Position numbers and translations under genes: made by a program
Notes under the pieces: model-generated
What the model saw: the letters and a program-made list of their open reading frames with translations, nothing else
What the model was told of the DNA's origin: nothing
Databases searched by the model: none
Assembly: GCF_046591575.1 (NCBI RefSeq)
Contig: NZ_JBIQWA010000007.1
Span: 1 to 64,000 of the forward strand
Length of the DNA stretch: 64,000 nucleotides
DNA from: Marivita sp046591575
Lineage (GTDB): Bacteria > Pseudomonadota > Alphaproteobacteria > Rhodobacterales > Rhodobacteraceae
Direction of reading: 5' to 3'
Shown here: one piece after another, positions 45,561 through 53,818 of the stretch
How the letters are laid out: each line of letters begins with the position of its first letter
Numbering within the stretch: the first letter of the stretch is position 1

Positions 45561-46565
45561 ATGCGCCCAATCGGAGATCTTAGCGTTATGCTTAAATCGA
45601 GGAACTCACAGAATTTTCTTGAGCGCACTGTGAATCAGGCGGCGCAGTCAGTAACGACCGGTATTGTTGCGGATAAAACCGAACATCTAGGGGGATCCAC
45701 GCTTGGACTGTCTCTTCTAGAGAGAAAAGCAACATTATTGAAACAATTACAGGCGAATCTTTCTGAGGCTCTTATATATGCTAATGGGCAACAAAGTAGC
45801 CTTGAATATATAAGAAATGTAAGCGAAGACCTTGCAAATAGCTTGCCGCCAATTAGCCAGCAAAATTTACAAAATGAATTGGTCCCATTGTCCGAACGTG
45901 CTGAAGCTGATATGAAAAATGTGGTGCAAGCCCTCAATAAAGCTATTGCTGGCAAACACGTTTTTTCTGGAACTGAAAATAATAATAAGCCATTAATTGA
46001 GTCGTCAACTATATTGTCTCAAGTAAAAATTAAGACTGCTGGGTATAATACCGCGTCTAGTGTTATCTCAGAAATCGATACTTGGTTTGAGTCAGTGGGT
46101 GGTGGTTTTGACAGTATCGCCTATAAAGGATCATCTAGTAGCTACATAAATATTCCTATTGGCGTAGATGTCGAAGCGGAATATGGGTTTCGAGCAGATG
46201 ACGTAGTAGTAAGACAATTATTGAAGAATATTTGTAAGGTTGCTATAGCTACCGATCCAAGTTCAAGTTTATCAAGTGCCCAGAGGAAGTTGGTTCTAGA
46301 AGATGCATATGTAGGGTTGATAGAGAGTGGTAGTCCATTAATTACTGAGCAGGCAAACTTGGGCATAATTGAAGAAAATATAATTGAAAGTAAGGACAGA
46401 ATTTCTCAAGAAGTTTCTCAAACTGAGCTGATGATTCAAAATATGATCGGTATTAATCAATTTGAGGAAGTAACAAAGTTTGAGGCAGCGCAGAAGAATT
46501 TACAAATATTATATCAAATAGTGGCTCGACAATCACAAGCGTCTTTTTCGGATTATTTGAGATGA
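45561..46565 (+). CDS. flgL: Hook-filament junction protein FlgL (HAP3)
   Basis: FlgL is the second junction protein and shares the flagellin fold. The 334-residue product has long helices at both ends, including KSRNSQNFLERTVNQAAQSV, and an internal AIAGKHVFSGTENNNKPLIE stretch typical of FlgL. The C-terminal helix ends NLQILYQIVARQSQASFSDY. It overlaps flgI by four bases (ATGA). Base composition is strongly A/T-rich. Confidence 0.88.
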   Translation: MRPIGDLSVMLKSRNSQNFLERTVNQAAQSVTTGIVADKTEHLGGSTLGLSLLERKATLLKQLQANLSEALIYANGQQSSLEYIRNVSEDLANSLPPISQQNLQNELVPLSERAEADMKNVVQALNKAIAGKHVFSGTENNNKPLIESSTILSQVKIKTAGYNTASSVISEIDTWFESVGGGFDSIAYKGSSSSYINIPIGVDVEAEYGFRADDVVVRQLLKNICKVAIATDPSSSLSSAQRKLVLEDAYVGLIESGSPLITEQANLGIIEENIIESKDRISQEVSQTELMIQNMIGINQFEEVTKFEAAQKNLQILYQIVARQSQASFSDYLR

Positions 46566-47662
46566 GAGTATTATTTCCATTTGTCTTTCTTCTTCTTTTG
46601 TCATTCCACGCTCAGGCACAGGAGGTCAGACTAAAAGATCTGGCTAACTTTGAAGGAGTTCGCGGGAACGATCTTGTAGGGTATGGTTTGGTCGTAGGCT
46701 TGGATGGAACAGGTGATGGCTTGCGAAATTCGCCTTTTACGGAAGATATGATGTCAAACATTCTTGAGCGACTTGGTGTAAATGTGACTGGCGAGCAATT
46801 TCGCGCGAAAAATGTTGCCGCAGTTGTTGTAACGGCGACATTACCAGCCTTTGCTCGAGCAGGCAGTCAGATTGATATAGCTGTATCAACCATCGGAGAT
46901 GCTTCAAGTTTATTAGGTGGTACATTAATTATGACACCACTCAAGGCTGCTGATGGAGATATATATGCTGTGGCACAGGGTGCGATAATCGCGGGAGGTT
47001 TCGTTGCAGACGGAGAAGCGGCTAAACAGGTGCAAGGCGTACCTACCTCCGGTAGCATTCCGTCCGGTGCATATGTAGAGCGTGAAATCGATTTCAACTT
47101 TAATGAGCTTAAGTCAATTATTATTAGCTTAAAATCAGCAGACTTTTCCACAGCGTCGAAGGTTGAGAAAGCTATAAACTCTCTGTACGATAAGAGCTTT
47201 GCTCAAATGCTAGATTCGCGTACTATTCAAGTAGAGCTTGACAGTATTTCATCGATATCGCCCTCGCAATTCGTATCGCAAATAGAAAATTTGTTAATCC
47301 GTCCAGATAATTTGGCTAAAGTAGTGGTCGATCAACGATCTGGAACAATCGTTATTAGCGAAAATGTTCGTATTTCTAGGGTCGCTATAGCTAAAGGTAA
47401 CTTAGTATTGACAGTGGAGGAGGATCCCTTAGTGATTCAGCCTAATCCTTTCTCCGAGGGTGAAACAGTTGTTGTGCCGAGGTCTGTTGTTGACATTGAA
47501 CAGGCACCGGCGGTGTCATTAGTAGAAATATCAACTATTACAACACTAAGCGATATTATTACTGGGCTCAACGCTCTTGGCGTTTCGCCAATTGATTTAA
47601 TTGATATTTTGAAAACTGTAAAGGCGGCAGGTGCTCTCCATGCTGAATTTATTGTATTATAA
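46562..47662 (+). CDS. flgI: Flagellar P-ring protein FlgI
   Basis: FlgI forms the P ring in the peptidoglycan layer. The 366-residue product has a signal peptide (about residues 1-20, ending AQAQ) and the strongly conserved FlgI start VRLKDLANFEGVRGNDLVGY followed by GLVVGLDGTGDG, then AAVVVTATLPAFARAGSQID and DASSLLGGTLIMTPLKAADG. It ends ALGVSPIDLIDILKTVKAAG and a few residues. It is coupled to flgL, and its assembly chaperone FlgA is in the other flagellar block at 4550-4969. Confidence 0.96.
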   Translation: MRVLFPFVFLLLLSFHAQAQEVRLKDLANFEGVRGNDLVGYGLVVGLDGTGDGLRNSPFTEDMMSNILERLGVNVTGEQFRAKNVAAVVVTATLPAFARAGSQIDIAVSTIGDASSLLGGTLIMTPLKAADGDIYAVAQGAIIAGGFVADGEAAKQVQGVPTSGSIPSGAYVEREIDFNFNELKSIIISLKSADFSTASKVEKAINSLYDKSFAQMLDSRTIQVELDSISSISPSQFVSQIENLLIRPDNLAKVVVDQRSGTIVISENVRISRVAIAKGNLVLTVEEDPLVIQPNPFSEGETVVVPRSVVDIEQAPAVSLVEISTITTLSDIITGLNALGVSPIDLIDILKTVKAAGALHAEFIVL

Positions 47663-47688
47663 TTTTAGGCTGTAAGGAGGTTCAAGGC

Positions 47689-48555
47689 ATGATTGCCGTA
47701 ATTGGGATTGCATTTACATTTTTTATGGTTTTTGGCGGCTACTTATTAGCAGGTGGGAAGCTTGGAATAATCCTAAAATCCTTACCTTTTGAGATAATGA
47801 TGATCGGTGGTGCAGCTTTAGGATCCTTTGCGGTGGCAAATTCAACAAACTCTTTCAGACAAACGGGAAAAGACGTTCTCAAGGTCTTTAAGGGAGGTCA
47901 ATGGAAAAAAGAGGATTACGAGCGTTTGCTTCAGGTGCTATATTTATTGCTTATGTCTGCAAAATCTAATCCAATTATTCTTGAGCGGCATATAGAAAGC
48001 CCGCTCGATTCAAATATTTTTCAAAAATTTCCAAAACTACTAGGAGATCAAGCAGCAATCGACTCAATATGCGACACTCTTCGCTCAGGGTCAATGAATT
48101 ATAGCGATCCAAATCAAGTAGAAGAGCTCCTTGACCGTAAAATTGAAGAAATAAAACACCATCGCCTGGCATCAGTTCATGGTTTGCAATCAATTGCAGA
48201 CGGCCTGCCTGCGCTTGGTATTGTCGCAGCAGTTCTAGGTGTGATAAAAACTATGGGATCAATTGATCAACCTCCCGAAGTTTTGGGTAAGCTTATCGGA
48301 GGGGCGCTAGTTGGAACTTTTTTAGGTGTATTTTTAGCGTACTGTCTTGTGGCTCCTTTTGCAGCGAAGGTAAAAGCAGTCGTTGATGAAGACATGAGTT
48401 TTTATTTGGCTATCAAAGAGGTTTTATTATCTTATTTTCATAAACATCCGCCAAAGATGTGTGTGGAGGTCGCAAGGCAAAATATTCCTCATAGTTTGCG
48501 CCCGTCATTTTCTAAGGTTGAGGAAGTGCTGAAGAATGCAAAAGTCGATAGTTAA
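47689..48555 (+). CDS. motA: Flagellar motor stator protein MotA
   Basis: MotA is the proton-channel stator subunit that pushes the rotor. The 288-residue product has four hydrophobic helices: two near the start (about 1-23 and 32-52) and two late ones around ADGLPALGIVAAVLGVIKTM and GALVGTFLGVFLAYCLVAPF. The cytoplasmic loop between carries the expected charged residues. The Pro in DGLPALGI and that in CLVAPF match the family's conserved prolines. It has an AAGGAGG site, and its 3' end overlaps the next ORF by 20 bases. Confidence 0.95.
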   Translation: MIAVIGIAFTFFMVFGGYLLAGGKLGIILKSLPFEIMMIGGAALGSFAVANSTNSFRQTGKDVLKVFKGGQWKKEDYERLLQVLYLLLMSAKSNPIILERHIESPLDSNIFQKFPKLLGDQAAIDSICDTLRSGSMNYSDPNQVEELLDRKIEEIKHHRLASVHGLQSIADGLPALGIVAAVLGVIKTMGSIDQPPEVLGKLIGGALVGTFLGVFLAYCLVAPFAAKVKAVVDEDMSFYLAIKEVLLSYFHKHPPKMCVEVARQNIPHSLRPSFSKVEEVLKNAKVDS

Positions 48556-50350
48556 AATATTTGTTAAAATCACATTTATTGTTTTTACATGTAGTAAAGT
48601 TGCCGCAATGAGTGGAGTTGCGCGTAGTGAGGAGTTTAATAACTTTACGCGGATCACTGTAGCGACCAATGAGGTCGTTGAGGGTGTGTCGGTCAAACAG
48701 CTTGAGTCGAAGATTTTTGTTATCGAAGTAAATAATAAGTTGGTGGATATTGATATTCGAAGTATGTTTGCGGAGCAATCGGCAAAACGCGTAAGCAATT
48801 TATTTCTACGCAATGGAAATTTAGTTTTAGAACTCAATTGTAAGTGTGAGCTCTTCGCGTATATGCTTAACCAGGATGCAATTGTCTTGGATATAAGTAA
48901 TAGAGTTGAAAGTAGTTCATTTTTAAGCTCTAATCAAGGACGCAAGACTAATGTTGGATTAGCATACAATTTTAAAGATAATTCATTCGTAAGCTCCGAG
49001 TCTATTCGGCAAATTGCCGCTAGTATTTCTATGTGGTTAATGAAGGTACCCTTAAACAATAGAAATGCTTCAATTTCAAAGGGGCTTATAGCTGATTATC
49101 AGTCGGTCAGCTTTATTGGTAATTTACCATACTTTAAGGATAATTCTAATATTAATAGAATAAATAAATGTAAATTTGAAACTGCTTTATGGCAAGATAT
49201 GATTAAAAATCCATCTTTAGGGCAAAGAGTCGAATATCATGACGGATATGATAGCATTCTTGAAGATAGTTACGAGGAGTTATTTGTTAGGCAGTACATG
49301 TTAAAAGGGCGCTTTGAGGAGATCTTGTTATATTTAGAAATACAAGAACAGAAATCTTCTTACCACCAAGAAGTGAAGAGGCTGATTTACAATATTTTAG
49401 ATCGACAGTCTTTTCTTGAGAAAGGTGGTAGTCAGTCGTGTTCGCCAATAAGCTCCTTTGTCACGGCTGTGCATGGATCTGTTAAACAAGATTTTGTCAC
49501 AGATATCGAGATGTTGACTTTAATTGAGAATTTTTTTAAGTTTCCCATCGGATGGCAATTATATCTATACCCTAAGCTCGTTAAGGTTGGTGAGGTTAAT
49601 AAGAAACCAACATTTGCTTCTCTTGAGCGACAAAGACAAGCTGAGCTATCATTACCAAATTTATTTGGCGACATATCCTATGGTGAAGATCAACAGGTAT
49701 TAAATAATATTTCTTCTGATCAGTTAAATGCGGTATCAAATGAGTTATTGGGCACCGTACATTATGACAAAAGCTTTGCCGTCACTTTTAAATCTTATCT
49801 AACTTCCGGGCGGTATTTTGATGCATTGGCGTTTCTAGAAGGATGGGAGGGGCTTAATTTAGACAAAAAAGTAATACTAATTAATCAGTTTTTTGAACAT
49901 ATTACTTCGTATGCTGAGGTGTCGGTATTCCTGCATATTGTTGTTGAAGAGTTCCCGCTGGCTGGTGAGGATGTATCAAGTGAGGTAAAGCGACAAATAT
50001 ACGCTAGATTAGTGACCGATGGTTTTACAGCAGCTGCCAGCAATTTCGCTCAAATGTTCCTCGATTCCGATGTTAATCCTACTTCGTCATTTGAGGGGTC
50101 AGGTAACTTAACTAAGAGTATTTCTACTGTTACGGCCGAAAACCCAATCGCTGTTGAAGAGTCGCTTGAACAGATGACATCGTTGAGAACGCCGAGTGAA
50201 GTTACGGCAATAAATGAATCGTCTGTTGTATTGGAGAGCGCTGATCGAATTGATATTCCTCAATCGGATCTTGATATATCAGTAGAGATTGCCAAAGAGA
50301 TTATTGGTCATGCAGGGGAAGCACGGGACAGGATTCGGGATCAATTTTAA
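48536..50350 (+). CDS. Exported 604-residue protein of unknown function coupled to motA
   Basis: No named family is recognised with confidence. The product has a likely signal peptide (about residues 1-24), then a beta-rich N-terminal domain of about 100 residues with an unusual C-K-C pair (Cys102, Cys104) inside LVLELNCKCELFAYMLNQDA, resembling a domain I associate with conserved motility-linked proteins of Rhodobacteraceae. The rest (about 220-530) is mostly helical with paired-helix, TPR-like spacing, and the last 70 residues are acidic and low in complexity. The start overlaps motA by 20 bases and it ends the flagellar operon, so a periplasmic role in stator or motor function, analogous to rhizobial MotC, is plausible but inferred. 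Confidence 0.75.
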   Translation: MQKSIVKIFVKITFIVFTCSKVAAMSGVARSEEFNNFTRITVATNEVVEGVSVKQLESKIFVIEVNNKLVDIDIRSMFAEQSAKRVSNLFLRNGNLVLELNCKCELFAYMLNQDAIVLDISNRVESSSFLSSNQGRKTNVGLAYNFKDNSFVSSESIRQIAASISMWLMKVPLNNRNASISKGLIADYQSVSFIGNLPYFKDNSNINRINKCKFETALWQDMIKNPSLGQRVEYHDGYDSILEDSYEELFVRQYMLKGRFEEILLYLEIQEQKSSYHQEVKRLIYNILDRQSFLEKGGSQSCSPISSFVTAVHGSVKQDFVTDIEMLTLIENFFKFPIGWQLYLYPKLVKVGEVNKKPTFASLERQRQAELSLPNLFGDISYGEDQQVLNNISSDQLNAVSNELLGTVHYDKSFAVTFKSYLTSGRYFDALAFLEGWEGLNLDKKVILINQFFEHITSYAEVSVFLHIVVEEFPLAGEDVSSEVKRQIYARLVTDGFTAAASNFAQMFLDSDVNPTSSFEGSGNLTKSISTVTAENPIAVEESLEQMTSLRTPSEVTAINESSVVLESADRIDIPQSDLDISVEIAKEIIGHAGEARDRIRDQF

Positions 50351-50973
50351 ATACATAATTGGTCAATTATCGTTTTGTAATTTATATTCAATATTTATGA
50401 CTTTTTTCTCGCCCTCGAGGTTTCCGACGAGCGCGCTTTTGCGCGAAAGAGCTATATAATAATGTTATCATATGACATTAATAGATGATGGAAACTTAAT
50501 GTTAGTCTAGCGTTTTCAGGTCCATCAGGCGTTGCGTGGAGGTTTGGAGCGGGAAGATGGGCATGCGTGGGCAATACATCCGGGGCTAGACCTGTCACTA
50601 GAATGATGTCCATTTGATGTGCGGAGTGCTGTCGCGCGTTGGCCTGCACATTTTTGTCTTGGTGGTTCCGAAATTAACAGTGCCAACTTCGTGCGTGAGA
50701 GAAAGGGGCATTCGACGCTCAGACGTGAACGGGAATTTCCCGAACGCGCAGGCGCTACCAAGCCTCAAGGGTTTGGGGTCACGAGTATTTCGCAAAAAAC
50801 CATCTGTACCATAAATGAAAATGTCAAACCTCATTTCATTGAAAGCGCAATACAGGTTTTATCGGCACTGTCTGTTAATGCTTCGGCAGAGGTCGTTCGA
50901 CAAATCTTAACAATTGAGTTAAGTGGATTTTCCGCTGTCAATCTGGCAGCGTGGCCGCGACGTTGGAGCGAAT
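50351..50973. other. Intergenic decay zone between the flagellar operon and the IS cluster
   Basis: This 623-base stretch has no supported gene. Short ORFs on both strands show no recognisable protein pattern. Near 50429-50452 a GCGCGC-TTTT-GCGCG hairpin could act as a weak terminator of the flagellar operon. ATAATTG/CAATTAT at about 50356-50371 is a tight A/T palindrome just after the last stop. Composition changes from A/T-rich to more balanced at about 50520, which may mark the edge of older mobile DNA. Confidence 0.45.
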
Positions 50974-51096
50974 ATGACAAGACGACCCAGCCAGAGCTAC
51001 AGACCAGTCTTTAAGGTGAAGGTCGCATTGGCGGTGGTGAAGGGCGACAGAACGACGAGCGAACTGGCCGCAGTTTGATCCGCATGCCAACCAGAC
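50974..51096 (+). pseudogene. IS3-family OrfA, 5' fragment
   Basis: The ATG at 50974 opens an OrfA-like helix-turn-helix region (MTRRPSQSYRPVFKVKVALA and on), but a stop appears after SELAAV. Shifting one base restores FDPHANQT, matching the usual F-D-V-H-P-N-Q-I of IS3 OrfA. The sequence then breaks off at the inserted IS407-type element. It cannot make functional protein. Confidence 0.75.
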
Positions 51097-51135
51097 TGAC
51101 CTGCTCCCCTGAAATGTCCTGGAATTTTGGTTAGC
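51097..51135 (+). repeat. Left terminal inverted repeat of the IS407-type element
   Basis: Thirty-nine bases starting TGACCTGCTCCCCTGAAATG. The right copy differs only in two adjacent bases (TT for CC). It is preceded directly by the duplicated target AGAC. Confidence 0.88.
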
Positions 51136-51161
51136 CTGTTCTCCAACTGAGGAGACAGACG

Positions 51162-51503
51162 ATGAAGAGAAACCGTTTTAGTGAAGAACAGATCATTGGC
51201 ATTCTGAAAGAGCACCAGGCTGGGCTTGGCGCAAAGGAGCTGTGCCGCAAGCATGGGATCAGCGACGCGACTTTTTACAAATGGCGATCCAAGTGTAGCG
51301 GCATGGAAGTGTCGGATGCGCGGCGTTTGAAGACGCTGGAATCTGAGAACGCTAAACTGAAGAAGATGCTGGCTGAGCAGATGATGGATGTTGCGACGCT
51401 CAAGGAGATGCTCGGAATAATGTATGGTCCGCCCCGCGGTTGCAAGTTGTTTGATGACGTCTTTGGCTTGCGTAAATGTATCCGGCCTCTGATCAGTGGC
51501 TGA
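51162..51503 (+). pseudogene. IS407-type OrfA, 3' end disrupted by IS110
   Basis: The ORF begins MKRNRFSEEQIIGILKEHQA, with the DNA-binding helix ELCRKHGISDATFYKWRSKC and the leucine-zipper part LESENAKLKKMLAEQMMDVA, all typical of IS407-group OrfA. True homology ends at LKEMLG near 51417, where the IS110 begins. The last ~28 codons to the stop at 51503 are IS110 sequence. Only the final few native residues are lost, so the DNA-binding part might still be made. Confidence 0.8.
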
Positions 51504-52772
51504 TTTTGCCAGCTAGGCCTTGATGAGATCCGCACCTCAGGTTCCAAATTACTAGCTCCGGGATCATGTCCCTCTTTTTTGCGCGTAGCTTACCCGTGGT
51601 CGATCAGCCGTTTGGTCATCACATCCCCTGCAATCGGTCTGCGGTTGAGGTGTCAGATCATGCTGCCGCCCCCTCCGTCCGCAGGTAGTTCTCGCCGGGC
51701 TTCGTCAGAATGGCCCATGCGATCCGGGTGAGTTTGTTCGCCAAAGCGACAATGGCTTTATTGCGATGCGTCCGATCTTCGAGTGCGCTGAGCCATCGAC
51801 CTAGCGCGTGTGTCTCGCGGTGGAGGTGCAAGAAACAGGACCTTGCGCCACGGATGAGAAGTCGTCTGACATATCCGTTCCCACGTTTGCTGATGCCAAG
51901 CAGGTTTTGATTGCCGCCCGATGAGTGTTCAGCTGGAACGAGGCCAAGCCATGCCGCCATGTCTCGCGCCTTCCTGAACTGCTTGCCATCTCCAGCCGCT
52001 GCAACAAGTGCGGTCGCGCCGAGTGGTCCGATGCCGGGGATTGTGAGTAGGCGTTTGATCGTCTCGTCGCTATGTGCGATGGCTTCAATCTCTTTGGACA
52101 ACTCCGCGATACGCCGCTCCAGGTGATCGAGATCGTCCAACAAACTCGTGAGCAAAGTGCGCATTGCGCCGGACAGATCATTCTCTTCATTCGCAAGATG
52201 ACGGCGGATGTCTGAATGAAAGCCACCGGCACCGGTGCGCATCGCCAAACCGCACTCGATGCAAAACGCGCGTGCTTGGTTCATGAGACCCGTCCGATTG
52301 CGCACAAGGCGATCCCGGATACGATGCAATGCCTGCAGGTCGACTTGGGCATCTGAGCGCACTTGTACAAAGCGCATCGTCGGTCGTGTTACTGCCTCTG
52401 CAATGGCTTCGGCGTCGATGGTGTCGGACTTGTTGGACTTCACATAGGCCTTCACAAATTTGGCCGGGATAATCCGAGCATCATGAACCAGAGCGATCAG
52501 CTTGCGCGCCAACCATTGCGATCCAGCACAGGCCTCCATGCCAACGAGCACTGGGTTGGCAGCTTCAAAGAAACGAAGCAACGTCTCCCGCGCAAACTTC
52601 GCGCGCTGTATTGGTTGTCCAGCAGCATCCATTGCGACGACGTGAAAGACCTTCTTGCCAATGTCGATACCATAGGCTGCCGCGTCAGGGTTTGGTTTTG
52701 TGCGCATCCGTAAGTCCTCCTTTGATCAATGCACTGAGTGTGGAGTCTGGATGCGGGGCGGACTATCCCATT
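51418..52772 (-). mobile_element. IS110-family insertion sequence
   Basis: The element is nested at the 3' end of the IS407-type orfA. Host sequence resumes with ACTTCTGAGGCC just after 52772, so the boundaries are good to within a few bases. Near-matching subterminal inverted repeats occur: TGGTCCGCCCCGC at 51425-51437 and, on the other strand, TAGTCCGCCCCGC at 52753-52765. Such short subterminal repeats suggest the IS1111 subgroup. No clear target duplication is seen, as expected for IS110. The transposase gene is intact. Confidence 0.82.
51658..52707 (-). CDS. IS110-family transposase, complete
   Basis: The 349-residue product is a DEDD-type transposase that uses a RuvC-like fold. The first Asp lies in AAYGIDIGKKVFHVVAMD, the Glu region is VLVGMEACAGSQWLARKL, and the third and fourth acidic positions fall around KSNKSDTIDAEAIAEA. 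The C-terminal transposase_20 domain includes LLTIPGIGPLGATALVAAAG and the serine-containing KRGNGYVRRLLIRGARSC. The ATG at 52707 has an AGGAGG site. No frameshifts or stops are present, so the element may still move. Confidence 0.9.
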   Translation of the reverse strand: MRTKPNPDAAAYGIDIGKKVFHVVAMDAAGQPIQRAKFARETLLRFFEAANPVLVGMEACAGSQWLARKLIALVHDARIIPAKFVKAYVKSNKSDTIDAEAIAEAVTRPTMRFVQVRSDAQVDLQALHRIRDRLVRNRTGLMNQARAFCIECGLAMRTGAGGFHSDIRRHLANEENDLSGAMRTLLTSLLDDLDHLERRIAELSKEIEAIAHSDETIKRLLTIPGIGPLGATALVAAAGDGKQFRKARDMAAWLGLVPAEHSSGGNQNLLGISKRGNGYVRRLLIRGARSCFLHLHRETHALGRWLSALEDRTHRNKAIVALANKLTRIAWAILTKPGENYLRTEGAAA

Positions 52773-52773
52773 A

Positions 52774-53328
52774 CTTCTGAGGCCTGGTTCAAGGAGGAAT
52801 GCTGTGAACTGGGCCATGAAGACCAAGGGTTACAATCAACGCCGCGCCTGTGCGTTGGCCGGGATCGATCCGCGTGTCTATCGACGGACGTCGAAGCGTC
52901 CGGCAGACACCGCGTTACGCGCCAGGATGAAGGAGCTGGCGTCCGAGAGGCGTCGGTTCGGTTATCGCCGCCTGCACATGCTGCTGAAGCGGGAAGGCTG
53001 GCCCATCTCGCCAGATTTGCTTTGCAAATCGCCTGCCGGGCAACGGGTGAACTGGAAGAAACTGTATCGGCTCTACCGCGAAGAAGGGTTAACCGTTCGC
53101 AAACGTGGCGGTCGCAAGCGCGCGGTTGGCACCAGAACGCCCATGGCAATCCCACAGGGACCGAACCAGAGGTGGTCCCTCGCCTGCATGTCGGATGCGC
53201 TGGAAGACGGGCGTCGGTTCAGGGTGTTGAACGTGATTGATGACTTTAGCCGGGACTGTCTGGCCGCTTTCGAGCCTCGACGGGCTCGTGGGAGTATCAC
53301 CAACGGTCAAGAGAGGACCAAACCCTGA
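52774..53328 (+). pseudogene. IS407-type OrfB with catalytic core lost
   Basis: The frame reads LLRPGSRRNAVNWAMKTKGY onward, the OrfB start of this IS group, through ERRRFGYRRLHMLLKREGW, an apparent insertion of about 15 residues, NWKKLYRLYREEGL and the KRGGRKR segment. The first catalytic Asp, normally W-S-L-D-F, is replaced in WSLACMSDALEDG. After VIDDFSRDCLA the frame jumps to a short, unrelated tail (AFEPRRARGSITNG), so the rest of the DDE domain is deleted. The product could not catalyse transposition. Confidence 0.8.
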
Positions 53329-53333
53329 ACAGA

Positions 53334-53372
53334 GCTAACCAAAATTCCAGGACATTTCAGAAGAGCAGGTCA
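53334..53372 (-). repeat. Right terminal inverted repeat of the IS407-type element
   Basis: This is the reverse complement of 51097-51135 at 37 of 39 positions. It is followed by the duplicated AGAC at 53373-53376. Confidence 0.88.
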
Positions 53373-53558
53373 AGACCAAGCATTTGAAAGACCAATCGCT
53401 CGAAGACGTATCCGATGGTTTCGGTGACATGGCGAAGGTGCCGAAAGCCCCAAAGATCGACGTGAAATCGTGCGTCCGAAGGTTGGCCAGCTGACGGTGG
53501 AGAATGGTTTTTTGGGAGGTGCGCTCGACAACGCTGGTCTGTTGCCGAGGATAACGAA
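53373..53558 (+). pseudogene. IS3-family OrfA, 3' fragment of the oldest element
   Basis: After the target duplication the frame continues KHLKDQSLEDVSDGFGDMAK then KAPKIDVK, shifts by one base after SCVR, and ends VGQLTVENGFLGGALDNAG and LLPRITK. This matches the familiar end of IS3 OrfA (I-D-V-K ... K-I-G-x-L-T-L-E-N-D-F-L). It completes the 50974 fragment. Confidence 0.72.
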
Positions 53559-53732
53559 ATGAAAAACCATGATCACAATCTGAACCTGGCACGTCAGGCC
53601 GGGTTGCTTTGCATAAGCTGGAGCAGCTTTTATGACACACTGCGTCCGACCAACGCAGCAGCTTTAACCTTCGCGCGCTCGCTTGACCCTTCTTCATCCA
53701 ATCTCCGACAGCGCCTCCGGCAAAAGTACTGA
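53559..53732 (+). pseudogene. IS3-family OrfB remnant
   Basis: A 57-codon frame MKNHDHNLNLARQAGLLCIS with SSFYDTLRPTNAAALTFARS matches the first ~45 residues of IS3 OrfB (the R-x-A-x-L-L-x-I-S-R-x-S-x-Y-Y pattern). A gap and SNLRQRLRQKY before the stop correspond to the R-M-L-R-D-L-L-R-Q stretch. The catalytic domain is absent. Confidence 0.65.
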
Positions 53733-53818
53733 CAAAATCCATCCTCACAAACAGCATGAATCATAAAAACTGCAATATAGAAATTCCAGTGATTCAGATT
53801 TTCGAAAGGACGCTTTAT

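Larger units (their letters stand above)
51097..53372 (+). mobile_element. IS407-type IS3-family element, itself interrupted by an IS110 element
   Basis: The ends are 39-base inverted repeats that match at 37 positions: 51097-51135 and 53334-53372, both starting TGACCTGCTC when read inward. A four-base target duplication AGAC lies on each side (51093-51096 and 53373-53376), the size known for the IS407 group. Removing the ~1.35 kb IS110 leaves about 0.92 kb, shorter than the ~1.2-1.3 kb usual for this group, which agrees with a deletion seen in OrfB. The element is therefore inactive by itself. Confidence 0.88.
50974..53732 (+). mobile_element. Old, decayed IS3-family element, split in two by a younger insertion
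   Basis: The left part (50974-51096) encodes the start of an IS3-type OrfA, MTRRPSQSYRPVFKVKVALA then VVKGDRTTSELAA, with one frameshift before FDPHANQ. The right part (53373-53732) continues it exactly after removing the inner element: QTKHLKDQSLEDVSDGF, then KIDVK, a second frameshift, VGQLTVENGFLGGALDNAG, and then a shortened OrfB. The two halves join in frame across the four-base duplication AGAC. The terminal repeats of this oldest element were not identified, so its outer limits are approximate. Confidence 0.75.

Noticed and set aside
50598..51014. Overlapping short frames on both strands between the flagellar operon and the IS nest
   Set aside because: No ribosome sites, no recognisable protein pattern, and they run into the IS3 remnant.
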